Part shown: piece by piece, positions 34,027 to 41,904 of the stretch
Position numbering within the stretch: the stretch's first letter is position 1
Layout of the letters: each line of letters opens with the position of its first letter
Source: Clostridia bacterium
GTDB taxonomy: Bacteria > Bacillota > Clostridia > Oscillospirales > CAG-272
NCBI GenBank assembly: GCA_017412045.1
Contig: JAFQOX010000154.1
Location: 1-56,139 of the forward strand
Direction of reading: 5' to 3'
Length of the DNA: 56,139 nt
Made by a program: the position numbers and the translations under genes
The notes under the pieces: generated by a model
The model's input: only the letters and a program-made list of their open reading frames with translations
Told to the model about the DNA's origin: nothing
Database searches by the model: none

Positions 34027-34809
34027 ATGTCCAGAAAGTATAAAAATTTCCGCGACCTCGGCAACCTTGCCGCGGCGGACGGAAGAAAAATAAAAAAGGG
34101 AAAGCTTTACCGAAGCGGGCATCTTTGCAAAATTTCGGAAAAAACCGCACAATTATTATATGATAAAAAAGGCTTGCGTACCGTGATCGACCTTCGCAGT
34201 CCTTCCGAATTGGCGGAGCAGCGGGACGTTGTGGCAGAGGGCGTGCGCTATATTCACCTTCCTCCGCTGAACGACGAGCAAAACCCCTCGATCAACAGAC
34301 ACAACCGAAGGCAGGTCCTCTTCTCCATCATGGCGAAGGAGGGCGGCGCCAAAAAGCATCTTTCCGATATTTACCGTCTGATGATCACGCAGAAGGAATC
34401 GCTCGACGCATTTGCGGAAATGCTGCGTTTGCTTGCTGACGAGCAAAACAACGCCGTTTTGTGGCATTGCACGCAGGGCAAGGACCGCACGGGCATTGCC
34501 GCCGCGATCATTCTTCTCGCCCTCGGCGTTGACCGCGAGGATATTATGCGCGATTATATGAAGACGAACCGTTCGAAGATCGTGATCAACAGCCTGATCT
34601 TTATCGGCGTTTCCCTCGTGACCTTCAGCATTCACGCCGCGCACTCGCTGGATCTTCTGCTTTCCGCAAGAAAATATTTTTTGCAGGCGGCGTTTGATGA
34701 GATTGACAGCGTGTATGGCGGAACGGATGCTTTTCTGCGCGACGGACTCGGTCTTTCGGATGAGAGCATTTTTCGTTTGCGTGATATTTATCTGGAACCC
34801 GTAACATGA
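34027..34809 (+). CDS. Tyrosine-protein phosphatase (Y_phosphatase3 family)
   Basis: 260 residues. N-terminal NFRDLGNLAAADGRKIKKG and LYRSGHL, then VIDLRSPSE, and the catalytic P-loop HCTQGKDRTG with nucleophile C148 and R154 (CX5R). These are the hallmarks of the atypical tyrosine/dual-specificity phosphatases found in Firmicutes, which may act on phosphotyrosine or phosphoinositide-like substrates. No signal peptide; a mildly hydrophobic stretch near 188-205. GGAGG precedes the ATG. Confidence 0.88.
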   Translation: MSRKYKNFRDLGNLAAADGRKIKKGKLYRSGHLCKISEKTAQLLYDKKGLRTVIDLRSPSELAEQRDVVAEGVRYIHLPPLNDEQNPSINRHNRRQVLFSIMAKEGGAKKHLSDIYRLMITQKESLDAFAEMLRLLADEQNNAVLWHCTQGKDRTGIAAAIILLALGVDREDIMRDYMKTNRSKIVINSLIFIGVSLVTFSIHAAHSLDLLLSARKYFLQAAFDEIDSVYGGTDAFLRDGLGLSDESIFRLRDIYLEPVT

Positions 34810-34833
34810 TTTTTGAAAAAATCATGTTTTATT
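34804..34833 (+). terminator. AT-rich terminator
   Basis: AACATGATTTTT pairs with AAAAATCATGTT, overlapping the stop region, then TTTATTTC. Confidence 0.6.
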
Positions 34834-34853
34834 TCAAAAAATTCAAATAGGTG

Positions 34854-34881
34854 TTGACTTTGCGAAAAAATGTGATATAAT
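34854..34881 (+). promoter_or_regulatory. Promoter of the small membrane protein gene
   Basis: TTGACT, 16 nt, TATAAT. Confidence 0.75.
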
Positions 34882-34914
34882 ATAGAAGATATTTCAAGAA
34901 AGGAGACCCGTTTC

Positions 34915-35169
34915 ATGGAAAACAATACGAATAACAATACGATCGATAACACCAAACTGATCCGTTTCTTGCTGACGTTCTTCCTCGGTTGGATCGGCAG
35001 TTTGATTATCAACCACACTACGCTGAAGCCCGAAGGCTACACCTCCAGAACTTGGGCGTACTTCATCTTTACTTATCTTACTTTGGGTGTTTATCCGCTC
35101 GTTGCTTCTATCTGCAACCTTTTCTTTGATCCTACCAAGGAAAAGAATATCGGCTATTTCAAAAACTAA
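34915..35169 (+). CDS. Small membrane protein, TM2-like
   Basis: 84 residues. An Asn/Thr-rich N-terminus is followed by two hydrophobic segments (about 18-33, LLTFFLGWIGSLII, and 48-68, FIFTYLTLGVYPLVASI), with FFLGWIGSL resembling the first helix of TM2-domain proteins. Function unknown. GAAAGGAG precedes the ATG; it has its own promoter and terminator. Confidence 0.65.
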   Translation: MENNTNNNTIDNTKLIRFLLTFFLGWIGSLIINHTTLKPEGYTSRTWAYFIFTYLTLGVYPLVASICNLFFDPTKEKNIGYFKN

Positions 35170-35179
35170 TAGAGAAAAA

Positions 35180-35218
35180 GTCCCATACCGCATTGCGGCA
35201 TGGGACGATTTCTTTTTT
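35180..35218 (+). terminator. Terminator
   Basis: GTCCCATACCGC pairs with GCGGCATGGGAC (one mismatch), then TTTCTTTTTT. Confidence 0.82.
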
Positions 35219-35220
35219 AC

Positions 35221-35344
35221 ACTATAGGAAATTGCGTAAATAGAACTTCGCCGTTTATATCGTTTGGATACCGTCTTAACTGCGATGGGCGAGCACACAG
35301 CTTGCAGAGCAAGCAGTTTTCCAGCGGGCGTTGCCCGCTTTTTT
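35221..35344 (+). repeat. Dispersed RNA-like element, copy 1
   Basis: A conserved block at 35223-35271 (ATAGGAA, TTGC, AAAT, CGCCGTTTATATCGT, TGGATAC in order) recurs at 54947-54995 in the same setting. It is followed by a small hairpin (CTTGC/GCAAG) and its own terminator AGCGGGC/GCCCGCTTTTTT (35323-35344). It lies after the terminator of the preceding gene and may encode a small RNA. Confidence 0.5.
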
Positions 35345-36584
35345 AAGCGTAAATGATTTTCAATTGGATGTCACGGATTCCTTCGTAGCCGGGGAGGTCG
35401 CGGCAAGAAAAAAGCGGTTTTTTCTCTCCGTTCTCGAGAACGATCAGGCGATCGTCCACGAAATGCCGTCCGTACGCATCGACGGTTTCTTCTGCGCCGC
35501 CGTCCCACGTAAACAGAGCCTCGTCCCACGCGAAATCCAAAAGTCCTTCTGCATAACGCATATTGCAACAGAAGGAGTTTTGCAGGCTTTTGACGAAAAG
35601 GACGGGCGCGTCCGTCGTCACGCAGGAGTTGGAGCCGCTTCCGCCGTCGGGTCTGTGGCAGAATTGCAAGCCGTTGAACCAGATCCTTCTCGCGAGCGTC
35701 AGATAGCGATCTTCTCCCGTATGGCGATAGAGGGCTTTTGCGAGCATAAAACTGTCTACGACCGCGCAAGGCTCCGTCCACGACGTTTCTCTGCCGAACC
35801 AATTGTAGTTTTCATAGGTCAGCGTCATGCCGTGTTGCAGATAACGCTCGAATTTTGTTTTCGTCATATCGAAATAACGGGAGTCCTTCGTGATTTCGTA
35901 AAAATGAAGGATCGCGCGCAAGCAAGAGAGCGTGCAATGCGTCTGAAAGCCGTATTTTACAAAATCGACGCCGTCGAAAATTTCGATCAATCTCTCCAGA
36001 TAACGGCGCACGCGCGGATCGCCCGTTGCCTCGTAATAATCCGCCAGCCCGTCCATGCACATAAAGCCGCAGCCGATATCCGTAGACAGAAGCCATCCGT
36101 TCAGAAGCTCGTCGCGGTTGCCGTCGATACCGCCACTCTTTTTTTGCGTGCGCTCCAAGGGATACTTTTCGAACCAATCCAAAAGAGGGAGATATAGGTT
36201 TTCCACCGTTCGCTTTGCGATCGCCATCGCCTTTTCGCTTCCGAAATTCTTCGCGTAACGAACCAGACCGCGCACGTACCACAGATGCCCCGTGATCAGC
36301 TGCTCGTCCGCGACCGTGCCGTCGAACGGGGCTCCGAGATGTCCGTTTTCGTTGATCTGCTCCTCGAGAGTTTCCAAAATTTCGTGCATGGCGGGGATCT
36401 CTCTGCCCGTCAGCTCATACAGATGATTGAATGCCAGAAGTGTTCTGCCGACCCAATCTCCGGGCCAGCTTTGCGCGGTTCTCGATTGATAAATATAGGG
36501 AAGCTTGTACTGATCGCTTTCGGAAAAACGCCTGAACGTCGCCTCGATCGCAGGGGACGCCAAAAAGTCTTTTACCATCATCAT
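35343..36584 (-). CDS. GH127-like glycoside hydrolase (beta-L-arabinofuranosidase-like)
   Basis: 413 residues, helical (alpha/alpha)6-barrel-like pattern. Two motifs match the Zn-cysteine active site of GH127: SWTEPCAVVDSF (Glu and Cys, E-x-C) and SFCCNMRYAEGLL (the CC pair with the catalytic cysteine). There is no signal peptide, so it should act on imported oligosaccharides. It is shorter than typical GH127 enzymes (often above 550 residues) because the C-terminal beta domains are reduced. GAAAGGA is 6 nt before the ATG at 36584; the 61-codon extension upstream lacks an SD. The final codons overlap the terminator of the dispersed element. Confidence 0.72.
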   Translation of the reverse strand: MMMVKDFLASPAIEATFRRFSESDQYKLPYIYQSRTAQSWPGDWVGRTLLAFNHLYELTGREIPAMHEILETLEEQINENGHLGAPFDGTVADEQLITGHLWYVRGLVRYAKNFGSEKAMAIAKRTVENLYLPLLDWFEKYPLERTQKKSGGIDGNRDELLNGWLLSTDIGCGFMCMDGLADYYEATGDPRVRRYLERLIEIFDGVDFVKYGFQTHCTLSCLRAILHFYEITKDSRYFDMTKTKFERYLQHGMTLTYENYNWFGRETSWTEPCAVVDSFMLAKALYRHTGEDRYLTLARRIWFNGLQFCHRPDGGSGSNSCVTTDAPVLFVKSLQNSFCCNMRYAEGLLDFAWDEALFTWDGGAEETVDAYGRHFVDDRLIVLENGEKKPLFSCRDLPGYEGIRDIQLKIIYA

Positions 36585-36760
36585 AGCCGTTCCTTTCTTT
36601 TGATCCGTGATCTGAAAATCTTCGTTCGCCGCGAGGGCTTGGTTGCTTTTATTATATAGGATGCATGGGTGGATGTCAACGGAAAAATTTTCAAATCCGT
36701 ATTTTTCTCCGTCTTTTATGCGCAGATCGGCGAAAAACAAAATTTCAAAGGAAAATCCGC

Positions 36761-36789
36761 TTGACAACCATCGCGTAAAATGCTATACT
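36761..36789 (+). promoter_or_regulatory. Promoter of asnA
   Basis: TTGACA, 17 nt, TATACT. Confidence 0.8.
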
Positions 36790-36857
36790 GTATACCATCG
36801 CGCGTATAGCCTGCTATATGCGCCATCATTCTTTTCAACTGTGAAAGGTTACTTCTT

Positions 36858-37865
36858 ATGAGCAAAATCATCATTCCGGACGGTTACCGTCCGACACTCG
36901 GCTTATACGACACGCAGACCGCCATCGGTATGCTTAAAAGAATTTTTGAGGATAAGCTTTGCTTCGTGCTGAATCTGAAACGTGTTTCGGCGCCTCTTTT
37001 CGTCGATCCTGAAACGGGTCTGAACGACGACCTCAGCGGCGTGGAGCGCGCCGTTCGCTTTGACATCAAGGAAACGGGAAGGGATGCCGTCGTCGTCCAT
37101 TCTCTGGCAAAATGGAAACGCATGGCGCTCCATACCTACGGCTTCTCCGCGGGAGAAGGTCTGTACACCGATATGAACGCGATCCGCCGCGATGAAGAAA
37201 TGGACAATCTTCACTCCATCTATACCGACCAGTGGGACTGGGAAAAGATCATCACCCGTGAGACCAGAACCCTCGAATATCTGAAAAACACCGTCAAGGG
37301 CGAGGTTGGCGCGATCTGCGACACGCTGGATATGCTGAAGGTCCGCTATCCGCAGATCACCGTGGATATCAAGCGCGAGGTCAGCTTCGTTACCACGCAG
37401 GAGCTGGAGGATATGTATCCCGATCTGACCGCCAAGGAACGCGAAAACGAATATCTCCGCGAGCATAAGACGGCGTTCATCATGCAGATCGGCGGCAAGC
37501 TGAAATCCGGCAAGCCCCACGACGGCAGAGCGCCCGACTATGACGACTGGAATCTCAACGGTGACATTATGTTCTGGAACGAGGTCCTCGGCTGCGCGTT
37601 TGAAATTTCCTCCATGGGTATCCGTGTTGACGAAAAAACGCTCGACGAGCAGCTCCGTCTCGCGGGCGCGGACGAGCGCAGACGGTTCCCCTTCCACAAG
37701 GCGCTTCTTGCAGGAGAGCTTCCGCTCACGATGGGCGGCGGCATCGGACAGTCCCGTCTCTCCATGCTTCTGCTCGGCAAAGCGCATATCGGCGAGGTTC
37801 AGGTTTCCATCTGGGACGAAGAAACGCGCCGCGTGTGCAAGGAACACGGCATCGTGTTGCTTTAA
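36858..37865 (+). CDS. asnA: Aspartate-ammonia ligase (asparagine synthetase A)
   Basis: 335 residues. It makes asparagine from aspartate and ammonia with ATP to AMP, in the class II aminoacyl-tRNA-synthetase fold. Typical stretches are LNLKRVSAPLFVD, GLNDDLSGVERAV, HSLAKWKRMAL, GLYTDMNAIRRDE, SIYTDQWDWEK and GGGIGQSRLSMLLL. AAAGG precedes the ATG. It has no terminator of its own: the left arm of cassette B begins 8 nt after the stop. Confidence 0.96.
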   Translation: MSKIIIPDGYRPTLGLYDTQTAIGMLKRIFEDKLCFVLNLKRVSAPLFVDPETGLNDDLSGVERAVRFDIKETGRDAVVVHSLAKWKRMALHTYGFSAGEGLYTDMNAIRRDEEMDNLHSIYTDQWDWEKIITRETRTLEYLKNTVKGEVGAICDTLDMLKVRYPQITVDIKREVSFVTTQELEDMYPDLTAKERENEYLREHKTAFIMQIGGKLKSGKPHDGRAPDYDDWNLNGDIMFWNEVLGCAFEISSMGIRVDEKTLDEQLRLAGADERRRFPFHKALLAGELPLTMGGGIGQSRLSMLLLGKAHIGEVQVSIWDEETRRVCKEHGIVLL

Positions 37866-37872
37866 AAGAAAC

Positions 37873-37915
37873 AAAAAATCCCGCTGAATAGAGCGTTACT
37901 CTAAAGGACAGTTTT
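37873..37915 (+). repeat. Left inverted repeat of cassette B
   Basis: AAAAAATCCCGCTGA, AGAGCG, TACTCTAAAGGACAG in order. It matches the complement of 38832-38877 with one indel and one mismatch. Confidence 0.85.
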
Positions 37916-38013
37916 ACCTACCGACAGAAAAAAACAGAAACCGCAGATTGATTTTCTGCGGTTTTTGTGTTATAATAAAAACATTAATCTTGAATAGTAC
38001 AAGGAAGATGTTT

Positions 38014-38619
38014 ATGAGAGATGTGATTGAACACTATAACAAGCTAATTGATGAAAACAATGACCCTGCTCGCGATCCTAAACCATTGAGAGATTATATG
38101 GACAAGTGGGACGGAGAGAAATTTATCGAGAGTATGGAGCTTGATAAAAGCAAATCTGTTTTAGAAATAGGGATCGGAACAGGGCGACTTGCTATAAAGG
38201 TTGCACCAAATTGTAAAAGCTTGTGTGGGATAGATATTTCTGAAAAGACAATTGGGAGAGCTGCTGAAAATCTATCAATGTATCAAAATATAAAGCTTAT
38301 TTGCGATGATTTTATGTCTTTTAAATTTGAAACACAGTTTGATGTAATATACTCATCATTAACCTTTATGCATATGCAAGATAAGTTATCAGCTATACAA
38401 AAAATTGCGACTTTGTTGACAAATAACGGCATTTTCGTTTTATCGGTCGATAAAAATCAGAATGGATATATCAATATGGGAGATAGAAAGATAAGGATTT
38501 ATCCCGATAACCCTAATGATATACGTAGTTATCTATCAATGTCAAAGCTTAAAATTGTAAATGAATTTGAAACAGACCACGCATACGTAACGGTTAGCAC
38601 AAAAGCCTCCCTTGTGTAA
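38014..38619 (+). CDS. Class I SAM-dependent methyltransferase, cassette B passenger
   Basis: 201 residues, AT-rich. SAM motif I is VLEIGIGTGRLAIKV, motif II CGIDISEKTIG, and a middle ICDDFMSFKFETQFDVIYSS. The substrate is unknown. The ATG at 38014 is preferred to 38008 because AAGGAAG directly abuts the latter. The last codons (KASLV and stop) are read from the MITE-like element at 38601, so the original C-terminus was replaced or extended. Confidence 0.8.
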   Translation: MRDVIEHYNKLIDENNDPARDPKPLRDYMDKWDGEKFIESMELDKSKSVLEIGIGTGRLAIKVAPNCKSLCGIDISEKTIGRAAENLSMYQNIKLICDDFMSFKFETQFDVIYSSLTFMHMQDKLSAIQKIATLLTNNGIFVLSVDKNQNGYINMGDRKIRIYPDNPNDIRSYLSMSKLKIVNEFETDHAYVTVSTKASLV

Positions 38620-38732
38620 AGGGAGGTGGCACGGCTTTGCCGTGACGGAGGGATTGTAAAAGTTAGATTTGACTCCAAAACAATCCCTCAGTCGCTTCGC
38701 GACAGCTCCCTTTACACAAGGGAGCCTTTTTT
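38601..38732. repeat. MITE-like element, second copy
   Basis: The left end AAAAGCCTCCCTTGTGTAAA and the complement of the right end AAAAAAGGCTCCCTTGTGTA form terminal inverted repeats of about 60 bp, each with inner hairpins (GGCACGGC.., GCGAAGCGAC..). Same family as 28-172. It sits inside cassette B and overlaps the methyltransferase 3' end. Confidence 0.8.
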
Positions 38733-38789
38733 AGTTCACCTATAACTTGTCAATTTTCCTGACAAGCACTGCATTTGGGGACACAAACG

Positions 38790-38832
38790 CAAGAATACGG
38801 CACACCTCTTTCGAGATATGCCGTATTCTTGA
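38790..38832. terminator. Hairpin inside cassette B
   Basis: CAAGAATACGGCA pairs with TGCCGTATTCTTG around a 16-nt loop. It may end the cassette transcript. Confidence 0.5.
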
Positions 38833-38877
38833 AAAACTGTCCTTTAGAGTACCGCTCTATTTCAGCGGGATTTTTTT
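38832..38877 (-). repeat. Right inverted repeat of cassette B
   Basis: Complement reads AAAAAAATCCCGCTGAAATA, then GAGCGG and TACTCTAAAGGACAG. It overlaps the last codons of the SLOG gene. Confidence 0.85.
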
Positions 38878-39218
38878 ATACAATGACATGGATATTGAAT
38901 AAGCGTGATCGGCTTGTTCTTCTTTTCCGCATATTTCAACGTATGTTGAGTGCCTTTAGAGTTGCCATCCCATATGACAAGCACCGAATCAGCTATGTCA
39001 ACCATTAGCTCGTTGCGTTTAAGTGGAGCGGCACGTCCGTAAAGGTCATAGCGCGGAAGAATAATATATTTTGAAAGACGATGCAAATCCGCATATTTTT
39101 CGGCTAAACGGTCGATCCCGCATGCACCGCCACTGATAATGGTGTGGATATCTGCGGAAATATATGGCGACAGATCAAAGTCCGTAATACTTCGTGAGCC
39201 GGCGATGAGTAATTTCAT
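38862..39218 (-). CDS. SLOG-fold protein (DUF2493/YspA-like)
   Basis: 118 residues. MKLLIAGSRSITDFDL and IISGGACGIDRLAEKYA are the nucleotide-binding motifs of the SLOG superfamily; KRNELMVDIADSVLVIWDGNSKGTQHTLKYA completes the fold. SLOG proteins bind or process nucleotides and often sit near phage or defence genes. The last residues (KKSR and stop) come from the inverted repeat of cassette B. GGAGG is 6-7 nt before the ATG. It is divergent from a small XRE regulator. Confidence 0.82.
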   Translation of the reverse strand: MKLLIAGSRSITDFDLSPYISADIHTIISGGACGIDRLAEKYADLHRLSKYIILPRYDLYGRAAPLKRNELMVDIADSVLVIWDGNSKGTQHTLKYAEKKNKPITLIQYPCHCIKKSR

Positions 39219-39235
39219 GGAATAAAACCTCCTTA

Positions 39236-39307
39236 TATATACCTATATAAGTATATACCGAAATAGAGAAATTGTCAATTAGGTATATATTCGATAAAAT
39301 ATATACT
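39236..39307. promoter_or_regulatory. Divergent promoters and operator between SLOG and XRE genes
   Basis: The two -35 boxes overlap: plus TTGTCA (39272-39277) with -10 TAAAAT (39295-39300), and minus TTGACA (39273-39278) with -10 TATACT (39250-39255), both at 17 nt. TATATACC-type half-sites recur at 39236, 39252, 39282 (inverted) and 39300, as expected for the XRE protein. Confidence 0.7.
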
Positions 39308-39322
39308 GAAGGAGGGATAGGA

Positions 39323-39535
39323 ATGGTAAGATTGACGATAGATCGATATTTGGACAAAATTGGGATTACTCGATATGAGTTGGCTAAGCGAACGGAGGTT
39401 AAATTTCAAACGATAGACCGATATTACAAAAATCGTGTCGTTCGTTATGACAGTTACATTTTAAGCAGAATATGCAGTGCTTTGGAATGCAATCTCTGCG
39501 ATATTATCGAATACGTGAAGGATGACAAAATTTAA
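39323..39535 (+). CDS. Small XRE/Cro-type HTH regulator
   Basis: 70 residues, little more than the DNA-binding domain: ITRYELAKRTEVKFQTIDRYY holds the helix-turn-helix and RICSALECNLCDIIEYV is the closing helix of the Cro/CI type. It probably controls itself and the divergent SLOG gene through the shared palindromic region. GGAGG precedes the ATG. Confidence 0.85.
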   Translation: MVRLTIDRYLDKIGITRYELAKRTEVKFQTIDRYYKNRVVRYDSYILSRICSALECNLCDIIEYVKDDKI

Positions 39536-39568
39536 ATGCTCGGGAATATTGCCCGAGCATTTCATTTT
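39534..39568 (+). terminator. Terminator of the XRE gene
   Basis: AAATGCTCGGG pairs with CCCGAGCATTT around AATATTG, overlapping the stop codon, then TCATTTTAT. Confidence 0.78.
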
Positions 39569-39749
39569 ATATTGACTGTCTGTCATTATGTTTACCCTCC
39601 TTTTATATTTTTATGAATTGGTTGTTTTTTGGCGCGCGGTAAATACAAAAGCAAACTGCTTGAATTTTACATTTTATTCACATAATCTCTGATATTTTGG
39701 CGTATATTTTTTCTATAATTATATTAAATAAAAGAAAGGATCTTATGCC

Positions 39750-40160
39750 ATGAAACAAAAATTAGCGGCTTTTTTCAGCGGAAGGTACGGAGCCGACGAG
39801 CTTGCGAAAGCTATGCTCATACTTTATATCGTGATTTCCGCCGTTACGGTCTTTGTCGGCAATGCTACTTTGCGTATTGTTCTGAACGTCCTGTCTCTGA
39901 CCGTCTGCATTTTCATGTTCTACCGTATGTTTTCTAAGAAAATCGCCAAGCGCGCGGAGGAAAACCGAAAATATCTGCTTTTGCGCCGGAATACCAAGCA
40001 ATGGTTTCTTTTGCGCCGAAACAAATGGACATACCGCAAGACTCACGTTTACCGTAGCTGTCCGCATTGCGGCGCGCAGATCCGTTTGCCTCGCGTGGCA
40101 GGGGATCATCGATGTGATTGTCCGAAATGTCAAGAGCGATTCTCCGTTCATATCAAATAA
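39750..40160 (+). CDS. Small membrane protein with C-terminal zinc ribbon
   Basis: 136 residues. Two hydrophobic segments (about 18-37 and 42-61), a very basic stretch (RRNTKQWFLLRRNKWTYRK), then CPHCGAQIRLPR...CDCPKCQERF, a Cys4 zinc ribbon. Similar small proteins are common in gut Firmicutes but have no known function. GAAAGGATC is upstream of the ATG. Confidence 0.72.
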   Translation: MKQKLAAFFSGRYGADELAKAMLILYIVISAVTVFVGNATLRIVLNVLSLTVCIFMFYRMFSKKIAKRAEENRKYLLLRRNTKQWFLLRRNKWTYRKTHVYRSCPHCGAQIRLPRVAGDHRCDCPKCQERFSVHIK

Positions 40161-40168
40161 GCGAAAAG

Positions 40169-40198
40169 GCGCCCGATCTCGAAAAAGAGATTGGGCGC
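40169..40198. terminator. Bidirectional terminator
   Basis: GCGCCCGATCTC pairs with GAGATTGGGCGC around GAAAAA. Confidence 0.75.
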
Positions 40199-40205
40199 TA
40201 TGCTT

Positions 40206-41384
40206 TTAATTTTCTTTGACCTCAAAGGTTTCCGTTTCCGGAGAGGTATAGATATGCTCTCTGCCCTGCGCGAGATAGAGCGTGCGCTCGCCGCGAAGGT
40301 TGTGGAACATCGCCACGATGCCTGCGGGGGGAGAGGTATAGTCACCAAGTCCCGCGAGAATAACGGTCTTTTGCGTGATATATCTTGCGCGGAGACTCGT
40401 ATCGAAATAACGGATCGCGCTTCCCGAGAAGTCGCCCCATCCGCAGAGTCTGCCCGTGCTTGCCGCGTTGATGTCGCAGAGCCACGGCACCCAGATGTCG
40501 ATCATGGTGACCTCGGGGATGAGGAAGGAGGCTTGCATTGCCTGTACGCCGCCCTGACTTCCGCCTCTGGCAATGAGGTTGACGCCATCCCATTCGGGGC
40601 GCGTCATCATGTAACGAAGCGCTTGTCCTGCGCGGATCATCATATATTTGAAATAGCAGGTATGGGGATTCTTGTTCTGCTCCGCATCGAAGCCGTAGCC
40701 CGCGAGTCTGCCCTTGGTCAGCTCGTCGTAATAGGATTGAGGCTCGCCGTTCTTGATGCCGTGCGCATTGATGCAGAGAACGATCGCATCGTCGGAATAG
40801 GTATACCACGCGCTCTTGACGCCGTAGCCCTGATATACAACCTTGGCGGGATATTTTTTGTCACCGCGCGGAATCGTCAGAATGCCCGAAACGGGGATGC
40901 CGCCCGCGCAAGCGATTCTTACGTCATAGGTGTCGTGATTGGGGTGGAGCGGAGTTTCGGGAAGCTTCGTCATCTCGATCGGATCGGGATCTACGCAGAA
41001 CAGCTCTTTTCTGCAAACCTCCCAGAATTCCTGATAGCCCTCCGGCTCCGTCGTGGAGGAGGTGATCTTTTCGATCTCCACGCCTGCGCCTGCGAAAAGC
41101 GTATCGGATTCCGCCGCGGGAGCGCCGTTTTCGTCTACGGCGTGCACGTTCACGTAAATGAAGCCCGGCTGATCCAATTTTGCCGAAAGATGAAGCTCGC
41201 CCGTGCTGCCGTCGGAGACGCCCTCTTCCTTCAAGCCGAAATCGCCCGCAACCAGCCATTGGAAGGCGTGAGCGGGGACGGTCTTTCCCTCGTCGCGGTA
41301 ATAAATATGAAAGTTTACGGTCTCGCCGCAACGGTACGTTTGCGGCTCTTTATCCGTTTTGCACATAAAATACTTGTTAGCCAT
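40206..41384 (-). CDS. Acetyl-xylan-esterase-like hydrolase (AXE1 / cephalosporin-C deacetylase family)
   Basis: 392 residues. The N-terminal 120 residues are an Ig-like beta domain (HIYYRDEGKTVPAHAFQW). The alpha/beta-hydrolase domain follows: GYGVKSAWY, nucleophile Ser in ARGGSQGGVQ, catalytic Asp in LAGLGDYTSPPAG and His in AQGREHIY, matching the AXE1 family (CE7), which deacetylates xylo-oligosaccharides. No signal peptide, so it acts inside the cell. GAAAGGAAA precedes the ATG at 41384. Confidence 0.85.
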   Translation of the reverse strand: MANKYFMCKTDKEPQTYRCGETVNFHIYYRDEGKTVPAHAFQWLVAGDFGLKEEGVSDGSTGELHLSAKLDQPGFIYVNVHAVDENGAPAAESDTLFAGAGVEIEKITSSTTEPEGYQEFWEVCRKELFCVDPDPIEMTKLPETPLHPNHDTYDVRIACAGGIPVSGILTIPRGDKKYPAKVVYQGYGVKSAWYTYSDDAIVLCINAHGIKNGEPQSYYDELTKGRLAGYGFDAEQNKNPHTCYFKYMMIRAGQALRYMMTRPEWDGVNLIARGGSQGGVQAMQASFLIPEVTMIDIWVPWLCDINAASTGRLCGWGDFSGSAIRYFDTSLRARYITQKTVILAGLGDYTSPPAGIVAMFHNLRGERTLYLAQGREHIYTSPETETFEVKEN

Positions 41385-41412
41385 CAGAAATTTCCTTTCT
41401 ATTATTTTAAAA

Positions 41413-41904
41413 TTAACGTGATTCAAAATTTTTCATGAGCATATCCGTAAAAACGTCCAACGTCAGCCGATCATGCCGTATTCTGCGCCATATCCAATAG
41501 AAATGAAGAACGAAGAAAACCAAATACGGCACGAATATTGCCCACCATCCGTTAGCGATCGCATAGCCCCCGACAAGCAGATACAGAACAGGCAAAAAGC
41601 AAGCGATCAAGACCGTCGGGTTCTGCCATTTCAAAAAAATATCCGTCACCGAAGCATTTTCTCCGTCGGCGCTGATTGCAAGCGTGATCAAGGGCGATTC
41701 GGGTTTTGCGTTGCCCTTCGTTATATCAAATGTTTGATCGATCATTTGAAAAACAAATTGATTGCTGCCGCCGATAAGTAAACGGCATTGCCATTCTCCC
41801 TTGTATTTTTTTGTGTGATAACAGCGGTATCTTTCCGGGAATTCCGACAATTTTTCCGCAACCGATTCGGGGGACGTATTGAAATGCAATCTTTTTTTCA
41901 ACAT
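41413..41904 (-). CDS. Hypothetical membrane protein
   Basis: 163 residues. An N-terminal soluble part (about 1-95) contains a beta pattern (CRLLIGGSNQFVFQMIDQTF), followed by two membrane helices (about 97-137). Function unknown. GGAGGA precedes the ATG. It lies 28 nt upstream of the esterase gene on the same strand and may share its mRNA. Confidence 0.6.
   Translation of the reverse strand: MLKKRLHFNTSPESVAEKLSEFPERYRCYHTKKYKGEWQCRLLIGGSNQFVFQMIDQTFDITKGNAKPESPLITLAISADGENASVTDIFLKWQNPTVLIACFLPVLYLLVGGYAIANGWWAIFVPYLVFFVLHFYWIWRRIRHDRLTLDVFTDMLMKNFESR

Noticed and set aside
40191..41438. 415-codon plus-strand frame opposite the acetyl-xylan-esterase-like gene
   Set aside because: Shadow; it lacks an SD and crosses the terminator at 40169-40198.
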